A DNA stretch of 64,000 nucleotides from NCBI GenBank assembly GCA_963839725.1, contig CAWIWT010000031.1:128047-192046 (forward strand), in the 5' to 3' direction. This document shows positions 1 to 9,672 of this stretch, in pieces. The first letter of the stretch is position 1. Each line of letters begins with the position of its first letter. Made by a program: the position numbers and the translations under genes. Source of the DNA: Kumtagia sp963839725. Its GTDB lineage: Bacteria > Pseudomonadota > Alphaproteobacteria > Rhizobiales > Rhizobiaceae. A model generated the notes under the pieces. It was not told the origin of the DNA, ran no database searches, and worked only from the letters and a program-made list of their open reading frames with translations.

Positions 1-141
1 CATGACAAAGCGCCCATGCGCGTCCAGTTCCCTGCGCACCGTCTCGGAAAAATCTTCGGCGAGTTGCACCAGCAACGGATCGCCGCGCCACGCATTGGTG
101 CCCGTCAATGGCGGCGCCTGGTTTGTTACATCGTGCGTCAA
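1..141 (-). CDS. AidB-like acyl-CoA dehydrogenase, N-terminus only (cut by window edge)
   Basis: Reading the minus strand from a TTG at 141-139 gives 47 codons that run off the window. The start is chosen because AAGGAT lies 6 bases upstream; no ATG fits. The peptide contains TNQAPPLTGTNAW, matching the opening of the AidB/DNA-alkylation-response branch of acyl-CoA dehydrogenases, whose N-termini read roughly V-T-N-Q-x-P-P-L-x-G-x-N. AidB-type proteins bind FAD and DNA and are linked to protection from alkylation. Only the first few percent of the protein is visible, so the family call is by motif alone. It is divergent from pyrB, with about 158 bases of shared upstream region. Confidence 0.55.
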   Translation of the reverse strand, partial: MTHDVTNQAPPLTGTNAWRGDPLLVQLAEDFSETVRRELDAHGRFVM

Positions 142-299
142 GCAGTATCCTTCGGGTTGCCAGGCGCGGATGGCCGGTGCCGTCGCTCGCTATATAGCGT
201 ATGCGAAATGGCGCGCGACGAAAATCCCGTGGAGAATCACAGCATTCCGCGCAGCCTGCTTGCCGCTGCGAAAGGCAGTCACTATAGCAGCCGCTTGAG

Positions 300-1265
300 A
301 TGACAGACACCTCGTCCCCGCCGCTCTTCCCCCACCGCCATCTGCTCGGCATCCGCGATCTTTTGCCGAGTGACATCGACCTTCTTCTCGACCGCGCCGA
401 TGCGGCGGTTGCTATCTCCCGGCAGCACGAGAAGAAAACGTCGACGTTGCGCGGGCGCACGCAGATCAACCTCTTCTACGAAGCTTCCACCCGCACCCAG
501 TCCTCGTTCGAACTGGCGGGCAAACGTCTCGGCGCCGATGTGATGAACATGAGCGTCGCAAGTTCTTCGGTGAAGAAGGGCGAGACCCTGATCGACACCG
601 CTATGACACTGAACGCCATGCGGCCGGATATTCTGATAATCCGCCACGCCTCGGCCGGCGCCGCAGCGCTGCTTGCGCAGAAAGTCGGCTGCTCCGTGGT
701 CAATGCCGGCGATGGTGCACACGAGCATCCCACGCAGGCGCTGCTCGACGCGCTGACGATCCGCCGGGCAAAGGGACAAATACGGGGTCTCACAGTGGCG
801 ATCTGCGGCGACATCCTGCATTCGCGGGTCGCCCGCTCAAACATCCTGCTGCTCAATGCCATGGGAGCGTTCGTGAAAGTCGCCGCGCCGTCGACACTGC
901 TACCGTCCGGCATAGTGCAAATGTCAGTCGAGGTCTGCGCGACCATGACGGAGGCCCTTCGCGGCGCCGATGTGGTGATGATGCTGCGTTTGCAGCGCGA
1001 GCGCATGTCCGGCGCCTTCGTGCCTTCGACGCGCGAGTATTTCCGCTATTTCGGGCTGGACGCCGAAAAGCTTAAGGCGGCGAAGGAGGATGCGCTTGTC
1101 ATGCATCCCGGGCCGATGAACCGTGGTGTCGAGATTTCCTCCGAGGTCGCCGACGGGCCACAGAGCGTGATCCAGGAACAGGTGGAAATGGGCGTCGCCG
1201 TGCGCATGGCCGTGATGGAAGCGCTGCTCGACCAGCGCCGCAACCCGCAAGGACGCGGCGCATGA
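300..1265 (+). CDS. pyrB: Aspartate carbamoyltransferase catalytic chain
   Basis: This is the 321-residue catalytic subunit, joining carbamoyl phosphate and L-aspartate to make carbamoyl-aspartate, the committed pyrimidine step. The carbamoyl-phosphate loop STRTQ is at residues 63-67 (the alphaproteobacterial form of STRTR), HPTQALLDALT starts near residue 143, and HPGPMNRG spans residues 269-276. Length is normal for the class that pairs with a dihydroorotase-like partner instead of PyrI. It overlaps pyrC' by ATGA (1262-1265), so the two are translationally coupled. This fits the dodecameric ATCase/pseudo-DHOase complex known from Pseudomonas-type enzymes; that the complex forms here is inferred. 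Confidence 0.97.
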   Translation: MTDTSSPPLFPHRHLLGIRDLLPSDIDLLLDRADAAVAISRQHEKKTSTLRGRTQINLFYEASTRTQSSFELAGKRLGADVMNMSVASSSVKKGETLIDTAMTLNAMRPDILIIRHASAGAAALLAQKVGCSVVNAGDGAHEHPTQALLDALTIRRAKGQIRGLTVAICGDILHSRVARSNILLLNAMGAFVKVAAPSTLLPSGIVQMSVEVCATMTEALRGADVVMMLRLQRERMSGAFVPSTREYFRYFGLDAEKLKAAKEDALVMHPGPMNRGVEISSEVADGPQSVIQEQVEMGVAVRMAVMEALLDQRRNPQGRGA

Positions 1266-2548
1266 GCGTCACGGTTTTTCAGCGAGCGCGCATCGTCGAT
1301 CCTTCACGAGGAGTCGATGAGACCGGCTCCGTCATCATCGATGGCCGCAAGATCGTGGCCGCCGGCGCATCGGCCTTGAACCAGGGCGTTCCGGAAGGTT
1401 CCGAGGTCGTCGACTGCTCCGGCAAGACCATCATCCCCGGCCTTGTCGATGGCCGCGTGTTCATCGGAGAACCGGGCGCCGAGCATCGCGAGACGATAGC
1501 ATCGGCCAGCCGCGCAGCGGCGGCGGGCGGCGTGACCTCCATCGTCATGATGCCCGACACCGATCCTGTCATCGACTATGTGGCGCTGGTGGAGTTTGTC
1601 CTTCGCACCGCGAAAGATACCGCCGAGGTCAATGTCTTTCCGGCGGCGGCAATCACCAAAAACCTCGAAGGCCGGGAGATGACCGAATTCGGCCTGCTGC
1701 GCGAGGCGGGCGCCGTCGGCTTCACCGATGGGCGGCACACCATCGCCAATTCGCTCGTCATGCGCCGCGCGCTGACCTATGCACGGGACTTCGATTCCGT
1801 GATCGCGCATGAGACGCAGGATCACAATCTCGCGGCGGGCGGCGTGATGAATGAGGGCCTGTTTGCGAGCTGGCTCGGTCTACCGGGCATTCCGCGCGAG
1901 GCTGAATTGATCCCGCTGGAGCGCGACCTCTCGCTCGCGAGACTGACGAAAGGCCGCTATCACGCTGCGAAAATCTCGACGGCGCTGTCCGCAGCAGCCA
2001 TTGCCCGCGCCAAGGCGGACGGGGCGAACGTCACGGCTGGCGTTTCGGTCAATCACCTGTCGCTGAATGAGAACGACGTCGGCGAATACCGGACCTTCTT
2101 CCGCCTGTCGCCGCCGCTGCGCGCGGAGGACGACCGGCTGGCGATGATCGAAGCGTTGCGCGACGGTACGATCGACATTGTCGTTTCCTCCCATGACCCA
2201 CAGGATGTCGACACCAAGCGCCTGCCGTTCGCCGACGCGGCCGACGGCGCAATCGGGCTGGAGACATTGCTCGGAGCCGCGCTCCGGCTCCACCACAATG
2301 GCGATGTTCCGCTGCTTCGTCTCATTGAGGTGCTCTCGACGGCGCCGGCAAAGTTGTTCGGCCTCAAGGGCGGAACATTGAAGGCGGGGGCCGCAGCCGA
2401 TCTGGCGATTGTCGACGTCGAGGAACCGTGGATCGTGCGCGAACAGGGAATTCTGTCGCGATCCAAGAACACCTGTTTCGAAGGCGCGCGTTTGCAAGGC
2501 CGCGTTCTCAGAACCTTGGTTGCCGGAAAGACGGTTTTCGAGGCATAG
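1262..2548 (+). CDS. pyrC': Dihydroorotase-like subunit PyrC' (probably catalytically inactive)
   Basis: This 428-residue amidohydrolase-fold protein aligns along its length with type I dihydroorotases (PGLVDGRVFIGEPG near residue 60, SLNENDVGEYRTFFRLSPPL, then KSKNT-like C-terminal motifs). The metal-binding H-x-H after PGLVD is replaced by R-V-F, and the usual D-H-A-P-H segment reads S-S-H-D-P-Q. In Pseudomonas and rhizobia such non-catalytic DHOase homologues are needed to assemble active ATCase. A functional pyrC should therefore lie elsewhere in the genome. The start ATG overlaps the pyrB stop. If annotated simply as dihydroorotase, the activity is likely wrong. Confidence 0.9.
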   Translation: MSVTVFQRARIVDPSRGVDETGSVIIDGRKIVAAGASALNQGVPEGSEVVDCSGKTIIPGLVDGRVFIGEPGAEHRETIASASRAAAAGGVTSIVMMPDTDPVIDYVALVEFVLRTAKDTAEVNVFPAAAITKNLEGREMTEFGLLREAGAVGFTDGRHTIANSLVMRRALTYARDFDSVIAHETQDHNLAAGGVMNEGLFASWLGLPGIPREAELIPLERDLSLARLTKGRYHAAKISTALSAAAIARAKADGANVTAGVSVNHLSLNENDVGEYRTFFRLSPPLRAEDDRLAMIEALRDGTIDIVVSSHDPQDVDTKRLPFADAADGAIGLETLLGAALRLHHNGDVPLLRLIEVLSTAPAKLFGLKGGTLKAGAAADLAIVDVEEPWIVREQGILSRSKNTCFEGARLQGRVLRTLVAGKTVFEA

Positions 2549-2575
2549 TTTCGCTGACGACGCTTGGGGAGGCTC

Positions 2576-3163
2576 ATGTCACCTGGTTTGCTACTTGCGC
2601 TGGTGTTCGGCTATCTGCTGGGCTCCATCCCCTTCGGGCTGCTGCTCACGCGAGCCGCCGGCATGGGCGATGTGCGCAAGATCGGTTCAGGCAACATCGG
2701 CGCAACCAATGTGTTAAGAACCGGCAACAAGGGATTGGCGGCGCTGACGCTTGCCCTCGACATGCTTAAGGGTACGGCAGTGGTGCTGATTGCCGGCTTT
2801 TATGGTCCCGAATACGCCTTTGCGGCCGGCGCGGCGGCCTTTGTCGGGCATCTCTATCCCGTCTGGCTCGGATTCAAAGGTGGGAAGGGCGTTGCAACCT
2901 ATCTTGGCGTGCTTCTCGGCCTCGCCTGGAAGGTTGCGCTGTTGTTTGCCGTCGTGTGGATCGCGGCTGCCTTCTTGCTGCGCTATTCTTCGCTGGCGGC
3001 GCTGCTCGCTACGCTTGTCGTCCCCATCGCGCTCTATTTCCTGGATAGTCCGCTGCTGGCCGCGCTTTTCGCAGTCATGTCGCTGATCGTCTGGATAAAG
3101 CACCACGCCAACATTGCCCGACTGTTCGCCGGTACGGAATCGCGAATCGGTTCGAACGGATGA
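2576..3163 (+). CDS. plsY: Acyl-phosphate glycerol-3-phosphate acyltransferase
   Basis: PlsY transfers an acyl group from acyl-phosphate to glycerol-3-phosphate, the first membrane step of phospholipid synthesis. The 195-residue protein is nearly all hydrophobic helices and shows the family signatures GSGNIGATNVLR, near residues 37-48, and FKGGKGVAT. The start is ATG 2576, because GGGGAGG lies at 2567-2572; an upstream in-frame TTG at 2564 falls inside that ribosome site and is rejected. It follows pyrC' by 27 bases and overlaps dprA by ATGA. Confidence 0.96.
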   Translation: MSPGLLLALVFGYLLGSIPFGLLLTRAAGMGDVRKIGSGNIGATNVLRTGNKGLAALTLALDMLKGTAVVLIAGFYGPEYAFAAGAAAFVGHLYPVWLGFKGGKGVATYLGVLLGLAWKVALLFAVVWIAAAFLLRYSSLAALLATLVVPIALYFLDSPLLAALFAVMSLIVWIKHHANIARLFAGTESRIGSNG

Positions 3164-4281
3164 GCAGCAATGTACCGAGGCTGAGCGACCGGCAGCGGCT
3201 GGCGTGGCTGCGGCTGATCCGCACGCCGAACGTCGGCCCTGCAACCTTTCGCGACCTGATAAACCGCTTCGGATCCGCCGATGCCGCTCTTGAGCACCTC
3301 CCCGAGTTGATGCGCAATGCCGGCTCGGCGCCGCCGCGCATCCCGCCGGTCGCTGCCATTGAGGCGGAAATGGAGGTCGCGCGCAGGAACAATGCGCGCT
3401 TCGTCTGCATCGGCGAACCGGAATACCCCCCTTTGCTGCGCGAAATAGACTACCCGCCGCCTTTGCTGGCCATGAAGGGAAATGCGTCCGTCTTTACACT
3501 ACCGGCACTGGCGATCGTCGGCGCTCGCAATGCTTCTCTTGCGGGAATGAAGATGGCACGCAGACTGGCATCGGCAGTTGGCAAGGAAGGCTACGCCATC
3601 GTCTCAGGGCTCGCCCGCGGCATCGACACCGCAGCCCATGAGGGCAGCCTGGCAACAGGAACCGTCGGCGTCCTGGCTGGCGGTTTGGACCGTCCCTATC
3701 CGCCGGAGAACATTGCCCTATCCGAGCAAGTCTTGGAGACGGGCGCCGTCATTTCGGAAATGCCGTTCGGCTGGGAGCCACGCGCGCAGGATTTCCCGCG
3801 CCGCAACCGGCTGGTTGCCGGCTCCGCGCTGGGGCTCGTCGTTGTTGAAGCGGCACAACGCTCCGGCTCGCTAATCAGCGCGCGGCTCGCAGGAGAAATG
3901 GGCCGAATTGTATTCGCAGTCCCTGGCTCGCCACTTGACCCACGAGCAGAGGGCACGAACCGGTTGCTCAAGGAGGGGGCGATCCTCGTGACCGGCGCCG
4001 AAGACATTTTGGATGCCCTCGCCCCGCTCACTGTCATCGAGCGACCAACCAATCTCGATGCAGATGAGCCACCGGACTTCGCCGACGCGCCGCCGCCGGC
4101 CCAGGGTGACCGCGCAAAACTGATCGAGGCGTTGGGGCCGGTGCCTACCGGCGTTGACGAATTGATCCGCCACACCGGCTTGCACCCCGCGCAAGTCTTT
4201 ATGATCTTGCTCGAGCTCGATCTCGCAGGCTTGCTGGAGCGGCATCCTGGCGGCGCGGTTTCATTTCTGCCCGACCGCTAG
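3160..4281 (+). CDS. dprA: DNA processing protein DprA (Smf)
   Basis: DprA protects incoming single-stranded DNA and loads RecA during natural transformation; it is also conserved in bacteria not known to be competent. The 373-residue protein has an N-terminal helix-hairpin-like segment (IRTPNVGPATFRDLI), a central Rossmann-like DprA fold (IVGARNASLAGMKMARRLA, then GLARGIDTAAHEGSL, a strong family signature) and a C-terminal winged-helix domain (GPVPTGVDELIRHTGLHPAQV). Its start overlaps the plsY stop by ATGA. The 3' end overlaps the convergent small gene at 4199-4447. Confidence 0.96.
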   Translation: MSSNVPRLSDRQRLAWLRLIRTPNVGPATFRDLINRFGSADAALEHLPELMRNAGSAPPRIPPVAAIEAEMEVARRNNARFVCIGEPEYPPLLREIDYPPPLLAMKGNASVFTLPALAIVGARNASLAGMKMARRLASAVGKEGYAIVSGLARGIDTAAHEGSLATGTVGVLAGGLDRPYPPENIALSEQVLETGAVISEMPFGWEPRAQDFPRRNRLVAGSALGLVVVEAAQRSGSLISARLAGEMGRIVFAVPGSPLDPRAEGTNRLLKEGAILVTGAEDILDALAPLTVIERPTNLDADEPPDFADAPPPAQGDRAKLIEALGPVPTGVDELIRHTGLHPAQVFMILLELDLAGLLERHPGGAVSFLPDR

Positions 4282-4447
4282 CTTTCAGCCTTTCGGCCTG
4301 CTGATCGCTCGCCTCAAGGTACGCAACCTCGATCAGAAAGGCGAGCATGTCACAACTTTCGGACAACGCCATTGTCCTAAGCTCACCGAGCATCGATTTG
4401 ATGTAGTCGAGCGTGTCGACACGGTCGCTGGCAGGAGACGAATCCAT
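4199..4447 (-). CDS. Conserved small hypothetical protein
   Basis: This 82-residue acidic helical protein (core DYIKSMLGELRTMALSESCD) ends in a basic tail. It resembles a short uncharacterised protein that I recall next to topA in rhizobia; the function is unknown. The start is ATG 4447, which has GAGG about 9 bases upstream. A longer frame from TTG 4468 lacks support. The last 83 bases are antisense to the end of dprA, so the basic tail may simply reflect reading through the dprA 3' end. Confidence is moderate because only the first 55 residues look conserved. Confidence 0.6.
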   Translation of the reverse strand: MDSSPASDRVDTLDYIKSMLGELRTMALSESCDMLAFLIEVAYLEASDQQAERLKASGRAEMKPRRQDAAPASLRDRARARS

Positions 4448-4741
4448 AATATCCGACCTCTTCAACAATTATGATCCAACGCGCAGCTCGGCACCTTCAA
4501 ATGTCATCACAAGCATCATTCGACCTGCAATCAAAAGTAGGCTAAAAGCTATCAGATATACCTCCGATTGCAAGTAATTTGTGCTTCTCCCATAAGTTGC
4601 ATCGGATGACGCATCGTATCAATTTCCGTATCGCCCTTGACCGGACGGCATTACGCAGCCATTTGACGAGCCCGACCAGATTGCGAGGCTGCGGATTGCC
4701 TTGCCTACAACTTCAGTCGCTAAGCGGAAACACGGACATCA

Positions 4742-7342
4742 ATGGACGTCGTCGTCGTCGAATCGCCTGCCAAGGCAAAGACAATCAACAAGTACCTCGG
4801 CCGCAATTATAAGGTCCTGGCCTCCTATGGACACGTGCGCGACCTGCCGGCCAAGGACGGCTCGGTGCGTCCGGACGAGGATTTCGCAATGTCCTGGGAG
4901 GTGGATGGGCCCTCCTCCAAGCGGCTCGCAGAAATCGCCAAGGCGGTGAAGGATGCCGACGGTTTGATTCTCGCCACCGACCCGGATCGCGAGGGTGAGG
5001 CCATCTCCTGGCATGTGCTGGAAGTGTTGCGGCAAAAACGCGCCCTCAAGGATAAGCCGGTGAGCCGGGTCGTTTTTAACGCGATCACCAAGCAGTCCGT
5101 GCTGGACGCGATGGCGAAGCCGCGCCAGATCGATGCGCCGCTCGTCGACGCCTATCTGGCGCGCCGCGCCCTCGACTATCTCGTCGGCTTCACGCTGTCG
5201 CCTGTCCTATGGCGCAAACTGCCGGGCGCCCGCTCGGCCGGACGCGTTCAGTCGGTGGCCCTGCGGCTCGTCTGCGACCGCGAAGCAGAGATCGAGCGCT
5301 TCGTCCGCCAGGAATACTGGCAGATCGCCGCCACACTGGCGACGCCTCGCGCCGATACGTTCGAAGCGCGTTTGACCGCCTTCGATGGCAGGAGGCTGCA
5401 AAAGCTGGACGTTTCCAACGCAGCACAGGCCAACGCCATCAAGACGATGCTCGAAGGCGCGCAGTTCCGTGCGCTTTCGGTCGATGCCAAGCCGACCAAG
5501 CGTAATCCGGGACCGCCCTTCACGACGTCGACGCTGCAGCAGGCAGCGTCATCGCGCCTCGGCTTCTCCGCCGTGCGCACCATGCAGATCGCCCAGAGGC
5601 TTTATGAAGGCATGGACATTGGCGGCGAGGCTGCGGGTCTCATCACCTATATGCGAACCGACGGCGTCCAGATGGCTCCGGAAGCGCTGAGCGGCGCACG
5701 CGCGTCGATCGTCAAGGAATTCGGCGAACGCTACCTGCCGGAGAAGCCGCGCTATTATTCGGCCAAGGCCAAGAATGCGCAGGAGGCGCACGAAGCGATC
5801 CGCCCGACCGATTTTTCGCGCACCCCAGCTTCGGTGCGGAAGTATCTCGATGCCGACCAGGCGCGGCTCTATGAAATGATCTGGAAGCGCGCCATCGCCA
5901 GCCAGATGCAGCCGGCGGAGATCGAGCGCACCACGGTCGAGATCGAAGCGATAAACGGCAGCCGCACCGCGGGCTTGCGCGCCGTTGGCTCGGTGATCCG
6001 TTTCGACGGTTTCATCGCCGCCTACACCGATCAGAAGGAAGACGACGCCCTGGATGATGAGGAAGGTGGCCGCCTGCCGGAAATCCGTGCCAACGAGGCG
6101 CTGGAGCGCCGGTCGGTACAGGCAACGCAGCACTCGACGGAACCTCCACCGCGCTATTCGGAAGCCACGCTGATCAAGAAAATGGAAGAGCTCGGCATTG
6201 GCCGCCCTTCGACTTACACGGCGATCCTGAAGACGTTGGAAGACCGCGAATACGTGACGATCGACAAGCGCAGGCTCATTCCGCATTCGCGTGGCAGGCT
6301 GCTATCGGCCTTCCTCGAAAACTTCTTCAAGAAGTATGTCGAATACGACTTCACCGCCGACCTCGAGGAAAAGCTCGACGAGATTTCAGACGGAAAGCTC
6401 GCCTGGAAGGATGTGCTGAAGGACTTCTGGAAGGATTTTTCGGCAGCGATTGGTGAAACCAAGGATCTGCGCGTCGGCGACGTGTTGGAAGCGCTCAACG
6501 AGGAATTGGCGCCGCTGATCTTCCCGCCGCGCGAGGACGGCTCCAATCCGCGTATCTGCCAGAAATGCGGCGTCGGAACGCTGTCGCTGCGTCTTGGCAA
6601 ATACGGCGCCTTCATCGGCTGCTCGAACTATCCCGACTGCAATTACACGCGCCAGCTCGGCGACGCAGCCAATGGCGAGGGTGAGAACGGCACGGCCGAC
6701 GACGGCAACAAGGTGCTGGGCAAGGACCCGTACACCAGCGAGGAAATCACGCTGCGCAAAGGCCGTTTCGGGCCTTATGTCCAGCGCGGTGATAGCAAGG
6801 ACGCCAAGCGCTCCAGCCTACCCAAGGGTTGGACCGTTGATTCTATGGATCACGAGAAGGCGCTGGCGCTTCTCTCGCTGCCGCGTGACGTCGGCAAGCA
6901 TCCCGAGAGCGGCAAGATGATTTCCGCCGGCCTTGGCCGCTATGGCCCGTTCGTGCTGCATGATGGCAGCTATGCCAATCTCGAAAGCATCGAGGATGTG
7001 TTCTCGATCGGCCTCAATCGTGCCGTTACGGTGATTGCCGAAAAGCAGTCCAAGGGCAAAGCCGGGCGCGGTGGAACGCCGGCGGCGATGAAGGCGCTTG
7101 GCGACCATCCGGATGGCGGCGGCTCCGTCACGGTTCGCGATGGGAAATACGGGCCGTATGTGAATTTCGGCAAGGTCAACGCGACGCTGCCAAAGGGCAA
7201 GGACCCGATGTCGGTGACGCTCGACGAAGCGCTGGTGCTGATTGCCGAGCGCGAAGCCAGGACAGGCGGCGGCAAAAAGACCGCGAGGAAGCCGGCGGCA
7301 AGCAAGACGAAAAAGCCGGCCGCGAAGAAAAGGAAGGATTGA
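4742..7342 (+). CDS. topA: DNA topoisomerase I
   Basis: This type IA topoisomerase of 866 residues relaxes negative supercoils. The TOPRIM domain opens at the N-terminus (VVVVESPAKAKTINKYLG) and contains DPDREGEAISWHV. The catalytic tyrosine is Tyr303 in ITYMRTDGVQ. A C-terminal zinc-ribbon begins CQKCGVGTLSLRLG and continues CSNYPDC, followed by repeated G-x-F/Y-G-P-Y-V modules and a lysine/alanine-rich tail typical of alphaproteobacterial TopA. The start ATG 4742 places the conserved MDVVVVESPAKAK at the terminus. rnr follows after 6 bases, so the two are probably co-transcribed. Confidence 0.98.
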   Translation: MDVVVVESPAKAKTINKYLGRNYKVLASYGHVRDLPAKDGSVRPDEDFAMSWEVDGPSSKRLAEIAKAVKDADGLILATDPDREGEAISWHVLEVLRQKRALKDKPVSRVVFNAITKQSVLDAMAKPRQIDAPLVDAYLARRALDYLVGFTLSPVLWRKLPGARSAGRVQSVALRLVCDREAEIERFVRQEYWQIAATLATPRADTFEARLTAFDGRRLQKLDVSNAAQANAIKTMLEGAQFRALSVDAKPTKRNPGPPFTTSTLQQAASSRLGFSAVRTMQIAQRLYEGMDIGGEAAGLITYMRTDGVQMAPEALSGARASIVKEFGERYLPEKPRYYSAKAKNAQEAHEAIRPTDFSRTPASVRKYLDADQARLYEMIWKRAIASQMQPAEIERTTVEIEAINGSRTAGLRAVGSVIRFDGFIAAYTDQKEDDALDDEEGGRLPEIRANEALERRSVQATQHSTEPPPRYSEATLIKKMEELGIGRPSTYTAILKTLEDREYVTIDKRRLIPHSRGRLLSAFLENFFKKYVEYDFTADLEEKLDEISDGKLAWKDVLKDFWKDFSAAIGETKDLRVGDVLEALNEELAPLIFPPREDGSNPRICQKCGVGTLSLRLGKYGAFIGCSNYPDCNYTRQLGDAANGEGENGTADDGNKVLGKDPYTSEEITLRKGRFGPYVQRGDSKDAKRSSLPKGWTVDSMDHEKALALLSLPRDVGKHPESGKMISAGLGRYGPFVLHDGSYANLESIEDVFSIGLNRAVTVIAEKQSKGKAGRGGTPAAMKALGDHPDGGGSVTVRDGKYGPYVNFGKVNATLPKGKDPMSVTLDEALVLIAEREARTGGGKKTARKPAASKTKKPAAKKRKD

Positions 7343-7348
7343 GCCCGA

Positions 7349-9670
7349 TTGGCGAAAAAACCGTCTCCGCCAAGGGATGAACGGGGCAGCCCCGCCTTCG
7401 GGCCGGGCGCGCATCCAAGGACGGCGGGCGACTTCCGTCCGAGCCGCGAGGAACTGCTCGCCTATATCGAGGAAAATCCCGACCGGAGCGGCAAGCGCGA
7501 TCTGGCGCGGGCGTTTTCGCTGAAAGGCGCCGACCGCGTCTGGCTGAAGGACACGCTGACCGATCTCCATGATGAGGGACTGGTCGAAAAGGACCGCAAG
7601 CGGCTGAAGCGTCCGGGCACCCTGCCCCATGTGGCAGTGCTCGACATTTTCTCGCGCGACGCCGACGGCACGCTGCTGGCGCGGCCAGCGGAGGGCGATG
7701 CGTTCGACACGCCGGTGGTCGTCGCCATCAAGACCGCAAAAGCTGGGCGTGGCCCTGCGCCTGGCGTCGGCGACCGCGTGCTCGCCAAGACCTTCCGCAA
7801 CGAGGATCGATCCGGCCCCGCCTACACCGGCCGCGTGATGAAGGTGTTCGAAAAGCGTGCGAACACCGCGCTCGGCGTGTTCCGCGCGATTGTTGGCGGC
7901 GCGTTCCGTGTCATCCCGGTCGAGCGTGGCAAACCGGAATTCGAGGTGCCCGACGAATTCCGCAACGGCGCCCGCGAAGGCGATCTTGTCGAGGTCGAGA
8001 CCGGCCGTTCCACACGCTACGGCCTGCCGCAGGCAAAAATCGTCACCGTGGTGGGGTCGCTGGCCAGCGAAAAGGCGGTCTCGATGATCGCCATTCACGC
8101 CCATGGCATCCCGCATGTCTTTCCGAGGGAAGTCCTTGCCGAGGCGGAAGACGCGAAGCCAGCCGGTATGGAGGGCCGTGAGGACTGGCGCAGCCTGCCG
8201 CTGGTTACGATTGATCCGGCGGATGCGAAGGACCATGACGATGCCGTGCATGCGACACCGGACACCGATCCGGCGAACCCCGGCGGTGTGATCGCAACGG
8301 TCGCCATCGCCGATGTCGCAGCCTATGTGCGCTCCGGCTCGGCATTGGACCGCGAGGCACTTAACCGCGGCAACTCGGTTTATTTCCCCGACCGCGTCGT
8401 CCCGATGCTGCCGGAGCGCATCTCCAACGATCTCTGCTCGCTGAAGGAAGGCGTGGACCGCCCGGCGCTCGCCGTCCGCATGACCTTCTCCGCCGACGGC
8501 CGCAAGCTGCGCCACACGTTTCACCGCGTGATGATGCGCTCGGTCGCCCGCCTCGCCTATCCGCAGGCGCAGGCGGCGATTGACGGCAGGCCGGACGAGC
8601 GCACAGCGCCGATCCTCGACACGGTCCTGAAGCCGTTGTGGGATGGCTATGCAGTGCTGAAACGCGGCCGCGACAAGCGTCAGCCGCTCGACCTCGATCT
8701 GCCCGAGCGCAAGATCCTGTTGAAGCCGGACGGCACGGTCGATCGCGTCATCGTGCCCGAACGCCTGGAAGCGCATCGGTTGATCGAGGAATTCATGATT
8801 CAGGCGAATGTCGCGGCGGCGGAGACGCTGGAGGCCAAGCGGCAATCGCTGGTCTATCGCGTCCATGACTTACCGTCGCTTGCCAAGCAGGAGTTGCTGC
8901 GCGAGTTCCTGCACTCCATCGGCATTTCGCTGGCGCGCGGCGCGGAACTGCGCACGTCGAACTTCAACAGCATTCTCGATCGCGTCCGCGACGGCGAACA
9001 TGAAGCGCTGGTCAATGAGGTCGTGCTGCGCACCCAGAGCCAGGCGGTCTATTCGCCCGATAATCTGGGCCATTTTGGGCTCAATCTGCGCCGCTACGCG
9101 CACTTCACCTCGCCGATCCGCCGCTACGCCGACCTGATCGTGCATCGCGCGCTGATTTCGGCGCTTTCCCTTGGCAAGGACGGACTGACGCCGGGCGAGG
9201 AAGCTCGACTCGATGACATCTCCGGGCTGATTTCGTCCACCGAACGCCGTGCGATGGCGGCGGAGCGCGAAACCGTCGACCGGCTGATTGCCGCCCACCT
9301 CGCCGAGCGCATCAATGGCGAATTCGATGGCCGTGTCTCGGGCGTGACCAAAGCGGGACTATTTGTCCAATTGCCGCAGTTCGGCACAGATGGCTTTGTG
9401 CCCGTCGCAACTCTCGACGGCGATTACTATGTATTCGACGAGACGGCGCGGGCTTTGGTCGGTGAACGTACCGGCAAGGGCTTTCAGCTGGCCGATGCCG
9501 TGCTGGTCAAGCTAGTCGACGTTGCACCGCTTGCGGGTGCGCTGCGCTTCGAAATGCTCAGCGAGCCAAAACCACTGCCGGGCGTCAAGCGTTCGTTCCA
9601 TAAGGCGAAGTCGCGCATGATTCGCGCCCGCGCCTCGAAGCCTCGACCCGGCCCGCGTGGCAGGAGATGA
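7349..9670 (+). CDS. rnr: Ribonuclease R
   Basis: This 773-residue RNB-family 3'-5' exoribonuclease degrades structured RNA. An N-terminal winged-helix region (SREELLAYIEENPDRSGKRD) is followed by the RNB catalytic core with the acidic cluster DPADAKDHDD at residues 289-298, then SPIRRYADLIVHR and ERRAMAAERETVDR, and a C-terminal S1 domain (RINGEFDGRVSGVTKAGLF) with a basic tail. The best start is TTG 7349: AGGAAGGA at 7331-7338 sits about 10 bases upstream and no in-frame ATG lies nearby. It overlaps the next gene. Confidence 0.96.
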   Translation: MAKKPSPPRDERGSPAFGPGAHPRTAGDFRPSREELLAYIEENPDRSGKRDLARAFSLKGADRVWLKDTLTDLHDEGLVEKDRKRLKRPGTLPHVAVLDIFSRDADGTLLARPAEGDAFDTPVVVAIKTAKAGRGPAPGVGDRVLAKTFRNEDRSGPAYTGRVMKVFEKRANTALGVFRAIVGGAFRVIPVERGKPEFEVPDEFRNGAREGDLVEVETGRSTRYGLPQAKIVTVVGSLASEKAVSMIAIHAHGIPHVFPREVLAEAEDAKPAGMEGREDWRSLPLVTIDPADAKDHDDAVHATPDTDPANPGGVIATVAIADVAAYVRSGSALDREALNRGNSVYFPDRVVPMLPERISNDLCSLKEGVDRPALAVRMTFSADGRKLRHTFHRVMMRSVARLAYPQAQAAIDGRPDERTAPILDTVLKPLWDGYAVLKRGRDKRQPLDLDLPERKILLKPDGTVDRVIVPERLEAHRLIEEFMIQANVAAAETLEAKRQSLVYRVHDLPSLAKQELLREFLHSIGISLARGAELRTSNFNSILDRVRDGEHEALVNEVVLRTQSQAVYSPDNLGHFGLNLRRYAHFTSPIRRYADLIVHRALISALSLGKDGLTPGEEARLDDISGLISSTERRAMAAERETVDRLIAAHLAERINGEFDGRVSGVTKAGLFVQLPQFGTDGFVPVATLDGDYYVFDETARALVGERTGKGFQLADAVLVKLVDVAPLAGALRFEMLSEPKPLPGVKRSFHKAKSRMIRARASKPRPGPRGRR

Positions 9671-9672
9671 CG

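Noticed and set aside
6818..8866. 682-codon open frame antisense to topA and rnr
   Set aside because: It mirrors two certain genes; long antisense frames are expected at high GC. The translation is Arg/His rich with no domain.
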